Positions 52,733-61,139 of a stretch of 64,000 nucleotides of DNA are shown in pieces. The number at the start of each line of letters is the position of its first letter. The stretch's first letter is position 1. Made by a program: the position numbers and the translations under genes. The notes under the pieces were generated by a model that did not search any database, was not told the origin of the DNA, and saw only the letters and a list, made by a program, of their open reading frames with translations. The DNA comes from AV40 sp035568175 (lineage in GTDB: Bacteria > Verrucomicrobiota > Verrucomicrobiia > Chthoniobacterales > UBA10450): assembly GCA_035568175.1 (NCBI GenBank), contig DATMON010000018.1:417233-481232 (forward strand), in the 5' to 3' direction.

Positions 52733-55320
52733 TTCAGGATTTCAAATTTGCGTTTCGGCAGCTGTTCAAAGCCCCGGCGTTTACGATCGCAGCGGCAACG
52801 GTGCTCGCGCTGGGCATTGGCGTGAACACTGCCGTGTTCAGCCTGGTCAATACGCTTTTCTTCGCCCCGCCGGCTTACGCCAAGCCGCACGAAATGGTGC
52901 AGCTCTTTTCTCAGGACAAGAAAGATCCGAAAAAATTCCGCGGATTTTCTTATCCCACTTATGTCGACGTCCGCGAACAGAACACGGTCTTTACCGACGT
53001 AATGAGTTTCAATCTTGCGTTGATCGGTATCGGCCAGAAAGGCGATACCCGCCGCACGTTCGCGGGTATTGTCAGTTCGAACTATTTCTCAGTGCTCGGT
53101 GTCCCGGTGGCCCGAGGCCGAGCATTTTTGCCGGAGGAAGAGACGCCCGGCCACAACGCGCCGGTCGCGATCGCAAGTTACAGTTATTGGCAGAAGCACG
53201 GTCTCGATCCAAGCGTGCTCGGCTCGCAAGTGTTTATCAACGGCCGCTCGTTCACCATCGTCGGAATTACGCCAAAGGAATTTACCGGCACGCTGCAAGT
53301 CCTGTCTCCGGAAGTGTGGTTGCCGATGAGTGTTTACGATCAGGTCGCCAACGATTTTGGGTCGGAAGACAAAACCACGATTGACGACCGCAAGGGAACG
53401 CAGTTGCGCGTAATGGGCCGGCTCAAACCCGGGTTGGCTGCAGCCGCAGCCAAACCTGCGCTCGAAGGACTGGCATCGAATTTGGAAAAAGCCTATCCGG
53501 TTGAGCAAAAGGACCAGACGTTCCTGGCTGAACGAGTTTCCCGTAACACTGTCAGCAACAGACCGGGAGCCGATAGCGGTATAAAAGTGATCGCGCCATT
53601 GCTACTTGGAATGGCGGTAGTCGTTTTGTTGGTCGCCTGCCTTAACCTTGCCAATATGCTGCTCGCGCGCGGGACGGCGCGCCGCAAAGAAATCGCGATT
53701 CGTCTCGCGCTTGGTGGCAGCCGTTGGCGCATCGTGCGTCAGCTTCTGACCGAAGGGTTTCTGCTCGCTCTGCTTGGCGGTGTCGGTGGACTGATTCTCG
53801 GATTGTGGTCGTCCGATCTGTTGGTCGGCTCAATGCGCAAACTGATGCCGCTCGATATTGTGTGGTTGACCGGACCAAACCCCGCAATTTTGGCGGCGAC
53901 GTTCGGGTTTTGCTTGCTCGGCACGCTCATGTTTGCGCTCGGACCGGCTGTGAAAATCTCACGCAGCGCAGTTGTGACAGATCTGAAAGAACACGCCGGC
54001 GAAGATGTCGTTCACCATCGCTGGAAATTTTTGCCGCGCCATCCGCTCGTGGTTGTGCAAATCGCCTTCTCGCTCGCGCTGATCACGGCCGCGGCCTTGT
54101 TCGTTCGCGGCGCGGGCAAAGCCGCGTCGGTTGATACCGGATTAAGACCGGGCGCAAGCTACCTTCTCGAAATCGATGCGAGTCTGGCCGGTTACGAGCC
54201 GAAACGCGCGCAGGAACTTTATCGCAACTTGAGCGAGAGACTGGCGGCTCTGCCCGGAGTGGAACGCGCGAGCATTTCCGCAACAGTTCCGTTCGGAATG
54301 CTTTCGACGGATAGAAACATCCAACGCGCCGGTGTCCGTCCCGGTCCGGATTCCAAGCCAGCGAGGGCTGCCGACGGTCTCGCCTTTAATGCAAGTTGGA
54401 ACAGCGTGGGCGCGGACTATTTTTCAACAGTTGGATTGCCGGTAATTCGCGGCCGCGCATTCAGCGAGTCGGAGACGACCCAGCCCGGTCCGAAAGTCGC
54501 CGTGATTGACGAAGTTCTGGCAAAGAAGCTCTGGCCGGATGGTGATGCGCTTGGACAACGCATCCAATATGCGGATAAAAATGCGCCGTCGGCTCAAGGC
54601 GGCGGAGGTGCTCACGTCGGAGGTGGCGCGGATGTGAGTGAAGAGGAAAAACCGGGAGAGACGATCGAAATCGTCGGCATCGTCCCGGCGACACGCCATC
54701 AGCTTTTTGAAAATGAAAATCCCAGCGGCGCGATTTACCTGCCGTTCGCGCGCGGTTTCCAAAGTGACGTTTCATTTTTTGTCCGGTTCCGTTCGCTCGC
54801 TTCCGGAAACGAAGCCGCGACGGCCGACTTGCTGCGACGTGCAGTGCGCGATGTCGATCCTTCAATTCCGATCCTTTCGTTGCGAACCTTCGCACAGCAT
54901 CTCGATTCGAACCTGGACCTCTGGCTTGTTCGCGCCGGCGCGGCTTTGTTCTCCATCTTTGGCGGACTAGCCCTTGGTCTGGCGGTAGTTGGCCTTTACG
55001 GAGTCAAAGCGTACTCAGTCGCTCGACGCACTCGCGAGATCGGAATCCGGATGGCGCTCGGCGCTCAAGCCGGGGCGGTGTTGCGAATGATTATGCGGGA
55101 AGGCTCCGTCATGCTTGTCAGTGGAGTCGCCATTGGCCTGCTGCTTGCGATCGCGACGGCAAAGATTCTGAGCGGAATTCTGTACGGAGTTGGCGCGCTC
55201 GATCCGATCGCATTCACTGTTGCGCCACTTGTCCTTACCACGGCCGCGCTGATTGCCACCTGGTTGCCGGCAAGACGCGCTACCCGGGTTGATCCAGTCC
55301 AAGCCTTACGCGCCGAGTAA
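52729..55320 (+). CDS. ADOP-type ABC permease 2
   Basis: 863 residues, the longest of the array. It has the same plan as permease 1, with ACLNLANMLLARGTARRKEIAIRLALGGS near residue 300 and GLYGVKAYSVARRTREIGIRMALGAQ near the C-terminal FtsX set; the end is ATRVDPVQALRAE. A Gly/Ala/His-rich loop (GGGGAHVGGGADVSEEEKPGE, about 622-642) is inserted in the second periplasmic domain and is absent from the other permeases. It is coupled to permease 1 by ATGA. A second ATPase gene begins 4 bases after its stop. Confidence 0.93.
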   Translation: MIQDFKFAFRQLFKAPAFTIAAATVLALGIGVNTAVFSLVNTLFFAPPAYAKPHEMVQLFSQDKKDPKKFRGFSYPTYVDVREQNTVFTDVMSFNLALIGIGQKGDTRRTFAGIVSSNYFSVLGVPVARGRAFLPEEETPGHNAPVAIASYSYWQKHGLDPSVLGSQVFINGRSFTIVGITPKEFTGTLQVLSPEVWLPMSVYDQVANDFGSEDKTTIDDRKGTQLRVMGRLKPGLAAAAAKPALEGLASNLEKAYPVEQKDQTFLAERVSRNTVSNRPGADSGIKVIAPLLLGMAVVVLLVACLNLANMLLARGTARRKEIAIRLALGGSRWRIVRQLLTEGFLLALLGGVGGLILGLWSSDLLVGSMRKLMPLDIVWLTGPNPAILAATFGFCLLGTLMFALGPAVKISRSAVVTDLKEHAGEDVVHHRWKFLPRHPLVVVQIAFSLALITAAALFVRGAGKAASVDTGLRPGASYLLEIDASLAGYEPKRAQELYRNLSERLAALPGVERASISATVPFGMLSTDRNIQRAGVRPGPDSKPARAADGLAFNASWNSVGADYFSTVGLPVIRGRAFSESETTQPGPKVAVIDEVLAKKLWPDGDALGQRIQYADKNAPSAQGGGGAHVGGGADVSEEEKPGETIEIVGIVPATRHQLFENENPSGAIYLPFARGFQSDVSFFVRFRSLASGNEAATADLLRRAVRDVDPSIPILSLRTFAQHLDSNLDLWLVRAGAALFSIFGGLALGLAVVGLYGVKAYSVARRTREIGIRMALGAQAGAVLRMIMREGSVMLVSGVAIGLLLAIATAKILSGILYGVGALDPIAFTVAPLVLTTAALIATWLPARRATRVDPVQALRAE

Positions 55321-55324
55321 ACTT

Positions 55325-56002
55325 ATGATCCGACTTCACAATCTCGAGCGCTCGTATCCGTTGGCGAAAGGAAAATTCTTCTACGTTCTGCGCGACATCG
55401 ACATCGAAGTTGCGGAAGGCGAGTTCGTTTCGGTAATGGGTCCATCCGGCGCCGGCAAATCGACGCTGCTCCACATTCTCGGGATGCACGATCACGGATG
55501 GGAGGGCGAATATTTTCTGAACGAGACCGGGGTTCATCATTTGAAAGCGAAAGAGCGGGCCGCGCTTCGCAACGAACAGATCGGTTTTGTTTTTCAGCAG
55601 TATCATTTGCTCGACGATCTGACGGTTTACGAAAATCTCGAAATCCCGTTGTCGTATCGAAAAGTCGGCAAGAACGAACGGTCAGCGATTGTGGCCGACG
55701 CGCTTGATCGATTTCAAATGGTGGCAAAGCGCGATTTGTATCCACGCCAGCTCTCCGGCGGTCAGCAACAACTCGTTGGTGTGGCGCGCGCGATCATTGC
55801 CAGCCCGAAGCTGATCCTCGCGGACGAGCCGACCGGAAATCTTCATTCCAGCCAGGGAGAGGAAATCATGGAGCTATTTCAAAAACTGAACGCCGAGGGC
55901 ACAACCATCATTCAGGTCACACACTCGGAAAAAAATGCGGGATACGGGAACCGGATCATCCAACTGCGGGACGGTTGGGTGGTCGAGGGCAACAAGAGGT
56001 AA
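55325..56002 (+). CDS. ABC transporter ATPase 2, with altered signature and D-loop
   Basis: 225 residues from the ATG at 55325. Walker A GPSGAGKST, Q-loop FVFQQYHLLDDLTVYENLEIPL and Walker B LILADEPTGN are intact, and a His switch is present (QVTHSEKNAGYG). The signature reads LSGGQQQLVGVARAI, so the usual Arg after QQQ is Leu, and the D-loop reads NLHSSQG where NLDSxxG is normal. Both changes lie at the ATP-sandwich interface, so hydrolysis may be slow or the protein may pair with the first ATPase. It lies between permeases 2 and 3. The frame also opens at 55253, inside permease 2, which is rejected. Confidence 0.92.
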   Translation: MIRLHNLERSYPLAKGKFFYVLRDIDIEVAEGEFVSVMGPSGAGKSTLLHILGMHDHGWEGEYFLNETGVHHLKAKERAALRNEQIGFVFQQYHLLDDLTVYENLEIPLSYRKVGKNERSAIVADALDRFQMVAKRDLYPRQLSGGQQQLVGVARAIIASPKLILADEPTGNLHSSQGEEIMELFQKLNAEGTTIIQVTHSEKNAGYGNRIIQLRDGWVVEGNKR

Positions 56003-56008
56003 GCCATT

Positions 56009-58516
56009 ATGATTCTAGATTCATTTCGTCAGGATGTGCGCGTCGGACTGCGCGTGTTGTTCAAAGATAAAGCGTTTTGTATTCTGGCCGTGCTCGTACT
56101 CGGGCTCGGCATCGGCGGAGCGACGACACAGTTCACCGTGGTCAACGCGATCGTTTTGCGTGGCTTTTCGTTTCCACATCCCGAACAGCTGGCAAGCGTC
56201 GGGTTGATCGATCCCAAGGCGAGCGATCAAAATAATAATTTCGGTCTTGGCCAGATTCCAACGGCTCAGGATTACGAAGATTTGAAAGCGGCGCAGAAAT
56301 CATTTGCGCTGATGGCCGGCTACCTCAGCGGATCGACGATCAACGTGAGCTACAAAAACAATCCGCAACGTTATACCGGCGGCTATGTCACGGAAGATTT
56401 CTTCAAAATCATCGGTGTGTCGCCGGTCAAGGGCCGCGATTTCACAGCCGAGGACAACAAGCCTGGTGCGGAAAAGGTCACGATCCTCGGCGACGAGATT
56501 TGGAGACGCGATTTTGGCGCGGATCCCAATATCGTCGGACAAAGCGTTCGAATTAATGGCAAATCGGCGACGATCATCGGCGTGATGCCTCCGAATTTTA
56601 AGTTTCCGTTCACGGAGGAGCTTTGGACACCTCTTTATAATGAGTATCCGCCGATACCGCGCGGGGATTTGCGGCTGGGCCCGAATAACGCTGCGCCTGC
56701 GGTGATGGGCCGGTTGAAACCCGGCGTGACCCTCGATCAAGTTAATGCTGAGTTTGTCGCTCTGGCACGTCATTTGGCGGAGGACAATCCGAAAACGAAT
56801 CAAAACTTCACCTCGGCCAGCGTGCAGCCGCTTTTGAATGCGTTTACCGGCGTGCAGCTTCGCCAAATCGTTTGGGCGATGCTGGCCGCGGTCATTCTCG
56901 TTTTGCTGATCGCGTGCGTGAACGTGATGAACATGCAATTCGGCCGGGCCGCGTTGCGCGCCAAGGAACTGGCGATTCGCGGCGCGCTCGGGGCGACGCG
57001 CTGGAGACTGGTCCGACAAATGTTGACCGAGAGCTTGGTTGTCGCGGTATTCGGGACAGTCACGGGAGTGATTCTGGCCTATTGGGGCGTCGACATGTTG
57101 GTGCGCGCGTTCAGCACAGGGCCTTTCCCGCTCCCGTATTGGATGCAGTTCATCATCGACGGACGTGTTCTCACCTTCACAGTCGCGATCACATTAGTGG
57201 CCACACTCGCCTCGGGTTTGGTCCCGGCGTATCTCAGCGCGAGGGGCAACGCGGCTGAAATCATGAAAGAAGGCGGCCGCGGTAATAGTAGCCGTCTGGT
57301 CAATATCGTCACTCGCGTCTTGGTGGTCGCGCAGATCGCGCTGACCGCCGCGCTTTTGATCGCCGCGACGTTGCAAATCAAATCGATCCGAAATCAGACT
57401 AGAGTCGACTACGGCTACGACGAGAACGCCGTTTACACCGCGCGAATGGCTTTAATGGAAGGCGCCTACCCGAGCGACGAAGCGCGCCGCGAATTTTTCA
57501 AGCGGGCCGCTCGGACCTTGCGGGCGAATCCGCAATTTGAAAACGCCGCGATGAGCAGCCGATTTCGCCTGACCTTTGACGGCCAGGGTCAGTACGAAGT
57601 TGATGGCCAAAATTATCCGACGGACCGCGATCGGCCGCGCGCGAATTATGAATCGGTATCGGACAATTACTTCACCACCCTCGGGCTCAAAATCTTGGAG
57701 GGTCGAGATTTCACGATGGAAGACGCCGATTCAATGCAGCCGGTCGCGATCGTGAATGCGAGTTTCGTTCGAAAATATTGGGGCAACCAGAGCGCGCTCG
57801 GGCATCAGGTCCGCATTTTTAATCCCGGCAACCCGCAACCTTGGCGCACCATTGTCGGTGTGGTTCCGGACATGTTAATGCAGGGACCGTTCCCTCAGCA
57901 GCAGCCCGAGACTGCCGGATTCTATATGCCGCTGCTTGGTGCATCACCGGCCACCCAGTTTTGTACGATTATTGTTCAACCGCGCGCGGGGCAGCGCGCC
58001 GAAACCCTCGGTCCGACTTTGAGCAAAGCTATCGCCGAGCTCGACTCAAACCTGCCGACCTATTTCCCAGGAACACCGGCGCGATTGCATAATGAAATTC
58101 TCAACGGCAACCGCGTTATCGCGACGCTCTTCACAATTTTTGGAGTCGTGGCTTTCATTTTGTCGGCAGTCGGGCTCTACGGGGTGATGAGTTTTTCGGT
58201 GAACCAGCGCACGCAAGAGTTCGGCATTCGCATGGCGCTGGGTGCGGACGCAGCGCGAATTTTCCGGATGGTGATGACTCAAGGCGCGTGGCAGTTGATG
58301 ATTGGCCTTGTTCTTGGTGCAGGCGGCATCGCCCTGCTTTTCGGAGTCGTTCTGGCGGCAGCCCTGAAAAATATTCTCTTCAAGGTTAATACGCTCGATC
58401 CGACGATTTATTTCGCCGTTGCGGGAATGCTCACTCTCGTCGCGGCGGCTTCCTGTTTTGTCCCGGCGCGCCGCGCCACCCGAGTCGATCCGATGGTTGC
58501 GCTTCGTTATGAGTAA
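56009..58516 (+). CDS. ADOP-type ABC permease 3
   Basis: 835 residues, 6 bases after ATPase 2. Helix 1 is in AFCILAVLVLGLGIGGATTQFTVVNAIVLRGF, which differs from the other copies (GGATTQFT in place of GANTAVFS). The first FtsX set is ACVNVMNMQFGRAALRAKELAIRGALGATRWRL, also divergent (NMQF for NMLL). The last set is GLYGVMSFSVNQRTQEFGIRMALGADAAR, and the end is ATRVDPMVALRYE. It is the most divergent member and probably the dedicated partner of ATPase 2. Confidence 0.93.
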   Translation: MILDSFRQDVRVGLRVLFKDKAFCILAVLVLGLGIGGATTQFTVVNAIVLRGFSFPHPEQLASVGLIDPKASDQNNNFGLGQIPTAQDYEDLKAAQKSFALMAGYLSGSTINVSYKNNPQRYTGGYVTEDFFKIIGVSPVKGRDFTAEDNKPGAEKVTILGDEIWRRDFGADPNIVGQSVRINGKSATIIGVMPPNFKFPFTEELWTPLYNEYPPIPRGDLRLGPNNAAPAVMGRLKPGVTLDQVNAEFVALARHLAEDNPKTNQNFTSASVQPLLNAFTGVQLRQIVWAMLAAVILVLLIACVNVMNMQFGRAALRAKELAIRGALGATRWRLVRQMLTESLVVAVFGTVTGVILAYWGVDMLVRAFSTGPFPLPYWMQFIIDGRVLTFTVAITLVATLASGLVPAYLSARGNAAEIMKEGGRGNSSRLVNIVTRVLVVAQIALTAALLIAATLQIKSIRNQTRVDYGYDENAVYTARMALMEGAYPSDEARREFFKRAARTLRANPQFENAAMSSRFRLTFDGQGQYEVDGQNYPTDRDRPRANYESVSDNYFTTLGLKILEGRDFTMEDADSMQPVAIVNASFVRKYWGNQSALGHQVRIFNPGNPQPWRTIVGVVPDMLMQGPFPQQQPETAGFYMPLLGASPATQFCTIIVQPRAGQRAETLGPTLSKAIAELDSNLPTYFPGTPARLHNEILNGNRVIATLFTIFGVVAFILSAVGLYGVMSFSVNQRTQEFGIRMALGADAARIFRMVMTQGAWQLMIGLVLGAGGIALLFGVVLAAALKNILFKVNTLDPTIYFAVAGMLTLVAAASCFVPARRATRVDPMVALRYE

Positions 58517-58534
58517 AATCGCGGAGACCTGGCT

Positions 58535-58662
58535 ATGATAACTGATTTTCGTTTCGGTATGAAGCAATGGCCAAGTCATCAGCATTGAGGTTCCCCAAGG
58601 TCATGACTTCGGCGTATTGCGCTGCTCTTGTTGATCCAGTCCAAGCCTACGTTCGGAGTAAT
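58535..58662 (+). pseudogene. Deletion scar of an ADOP permease gene
   Basis: The 5' part is ATG ATA ACT GAT TTT CGT TTC GGT, encoding MITDFRFG, like the MINDLRFA start of the next permease; it stops at TGA 58586. The 3' part, from 58630, matches the end of permease 2 (GTTGATCCAGTCCAAGCC is shared exactly, then ACGTTCGGAGTAA against ACGCGCCGAGTAA, with one T lost). So the first dozen and last dozen codons of an 800-codon gene remain and the middle is gone. Direct repeats between array members would allow such a deletion. Confidence 0.7.
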
Positions 58663-58666
58663 TCTT

Positions 58667-61120
58667 ATGATTAACGACTTGCGTTTCGCAATCCGGATGC
58701 TGATCAAGTATCCGGCCTTTTCAATCGTCGCTTTTCTCGCGCTCGTCCTCGGAATTGGCGCGAACACGACCGTTTTTGGAATCATCAATACCCTGCTGCT
58801 TCGCCCGTTGCCCGTCGGCCATTCCGAAGAAGTGGTAAAAGTCTTTACCACCGACAATCACATCAAGGGCAACCAATCGACCTCGTATCTGAACTTCCAG
58901 GACTACGCCAAACAAAACACGGCGTTTAGTTCGATGGTGGCCTACACGTTTGCGGGAGTGGGGATGACCCGCGGCAGCGACACTCTGAATGTTGGCGGTT
59001 TGCTCGTAACCGGAAATTACTTCGATCTGCTCCAAGTAAAACCGGCTTTAGGACGAGCATTTTTGGCGGAAGAGGATTCAACGCCTAATGGCCATCCGGT
59101 TGTCGTCCTCGGTTACAAGTTCTGGAAAAAACTGGGAGCCGATCCGGCAATTGTCGGTAGCCAGGTCACCTTGAACGGGCATTCTTTCACTGTCATTGGC
59201 GTTGCGCCGGCGGCTTTTACCGGCGTCGATGTTGGCTTTGATCCAGATGTTTACTTCCCCGTCTCAATGCATCAATGGGTCCGTCCGGGCGGTGACTTCT
59301 GGTTTGATACACGGCGGGCGCTGTTAATGAGTGTTGTCGCGCGGCTAAAGCCCGGAGTGACAATGTCCGAAGCGCAAGCGCAGATGCGCACGATCGCGAA
59401 ACAGCTCGAGCAAGCTTATCCGGAGGTAAACAAAGAGCGCTCGATCGCACTGATGTCGCTCGAGGCTGCCAAATCACAGGGGCTCGGCGGTCCGAACAAT
59501 GAGGATCTTGCCCGCAACGTCTCCCTTCTTTTAGTCGCTGCATCGGCGAGCATCCTTCTGATCGCGTGCGCTAACGTTGCCAACCTGCTGCTCGCGCGAT
59601 CGACTGCTCGCCAGCGCGAGATGGCGGTTCGTTTGGCACTAGGCGCTGGCCGAGGACGAATCGTGCGACAATTGCTTACCGAAAGTATTTTGCTTGGCGT
59701 AATTGGCGGCGTCGGTGGCGTCATGCTCGCCTATTGCCTCGGCGATGTTCTGGTCGCGCTGCTTCCGCCAACTCCCTTTCCTATTGCGTTGGATCCGCAA
59801 CCGGACTGGCGAGTGCTCGTCTTCTCGTTTCTCGTCGCCGGTTTGAGCGGCGTCATATTCGGCCTGGCCCCCGCCTTGCAAATGGCGCGCTGGAACCTCA
59901 CCCTGGGGTTGCGGGAACGAGCTTCCACCGCCGGTGGCGCCGTCACGCGGCTTAATCTGCGCAGTTTGCTCGTGGTTGCTCAAATTGCTGTTTCTCTGCT
60001 TCTCTTAATCGGCTCCGGCTTGTTTCTGAAGTCGTTCTACAAGGCCCAGGCGATCGATCCAGGCTTCCGCACCGAGAATCTGGATATCGTTACGATTAAT
60101 CCGGCGCTGGCCGGCTACGATAACGACCATGCTCTTCAAGTCGTGGGCGCAATTGTTGATCAAATCAGGCATGATCCGCGCGTGGCGGGAGCGGATGTTA
60201 ACAACTGGGTCCCGCTGTTTGGCGGCGAAGGGCGAACTATCGTGATCGACGGCCGCGATCCAAACGACGAACACAATCGCCGGTTCGCCAATTACAGTCC
60301 GATCACTCCCGGTTATTTCCAGACCATGGGCATTCAGCTTCTCCGCGGCCGTAATTTTACCGAGCAAGACGCAGAAAAGAACGCCGCGCCGGTTGCGATC
60401 ATTGACGAAACGATGGCGAGCGAATTTTGGCCAAACGAAGATGCTTTGGGCCGCCGATTCAGGTTCATGATCAACAAGCAACCGATCGAAGTCATTGGAA
60501 TCGCGCGCAACTCCAAGGCGAATACGCTCGGAGAAATTCCTTTGCCAATGGTTTACTGGCCCCTAAAGGAAATCACTGACACCGGCATCACCCTCTTCGT
60601 GCATACGACTAGTGCACCAGGAATGATGCTCACTGAAATTCGCCGGATTGTCCGCTCCGTTGATGTTCATATTCCGATCGTATATGAAAAGACAATCCGG
60701 CAACACATGGCGGTTGCACTTTGGCCGTCATGGATGGGTGCGATGTTGCTGGGAAGTTTGGGCTTGCTTGCCTTCATCCTCGCTTCAATGGGCGTCTACG
60801 GAGTGATGGCTTATTCGGTTAGTCAACGCACACGCGAATTAGGGATCCGGATGGCGCTCGGTGCGCAAACTGGACAGGTGATTCAATTGGTATTGCGCCA
60901 GGGCATGTTTCTCGCAGCGATCGGACTGGCCTTTGGCTTATTTGCCGCGTTCGGATCGACTCGGCTCGCCGGATCATTGCTTTATGGCGTCAATCCAAGT
61001 GACCCCGTAATTTTTATCGGAGTTACGTCACTGCTCGCGATGGCCGCTTTCGTTGCCTGCTATTTTCCAGCGCGGCGCGCGTTGAGAATCAACCCTGTCA
61101 CCGCCTTGCGAATCGACTAG
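58667..61120 (+). CDS. ADOP-type ABC permease 4
   Basis: 817 residues from the ATG at 58667 (MINDLRFAIRMLIKYPAFSIVAFL); a TTG further up lies in the deletion scar. Helix 1 ends in GANTTVFGIINTLLLRPLP. The first FtsX set has IACANVANLLLARSTARQREMAVRLALGAGRGR, the second MGVYGVMAYSVSQRTRELGIRMALGAQTG, and the end is ALRINPVTALRID, unlike the VDP ending of the others. It has no ATPase of its own nearby and may share those upstream or serve as an orphan, which is the reason for the family's name. Confidence 0.93.
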   Translation: MINDLRFAIRMLIKYPAFSIVAFLALVLGIGANTTVFGIINTLLLRPLPVGHSEEVVKVFTTDNHIKGNQSTSYLNFQDYAKQNTAFSSMVAYTFAGVGMTRGSDTLNVGGLLVTGNYFDLLQVKPALGRAFLAEEDSTPNGHPVVVLGYKFWKKLGADPAIVGSQVTLNGHSFTVIGVAPAAFTGVDVGFDPDVYFPVSMHQWVRPGGDFWFDTRRALLMSVVARLKPGVTMSEAQAQMRTIAKQLEQAYPEVNKERSIALMSLEAAKSQGLGGPNNEDLARNVSLLLVAASASILLIACANVANLLLARSTARQREMAVRLALGAGRGRIVRQLLTESILLGVIGGVGGVMLAYCLGDVLVALLPPTPFPIALDPQPDWRVLVFSFLVAGLSGVIFGLAPALQMARWNLTLGLRERASTAGGAVTRLNLRSLLVVAQIAVSLLLLIGSGLFLKSFYKAQAIDPGFRTENLDIVTINPALAGYDNDHALQVVGAIVDQIRHDPRVAGADVNNWVPLFGGEGRTIVIDGRDPNDEHNRRFANYSPITPGYFQTMGIQLLRGRNFTEQDAEKNAAPVAIIDETMASEFWPNEDALGRRFRFMINKQPIEVIGIARNSKANTLGEIPLPMVYWPLKEITDTGITLFVHTTSAPGMMLTEIRRIVRSVDVHIPIVYEKTIRQHMAVALWPSWMGAMLLGSLGLLAFILASMGVYGVMAYSVSQRTRELGIRMALGAQTGQVIQLVLRQGMFLAAIGLAFGLFAAFGSTRLAGSLLYGVNPSDPVIFIGVTSLLAMAAFVACYFPARRALRINPVTALRID

Positions 61121-61139
61121 CCGATTGTCGCCTTTAATT

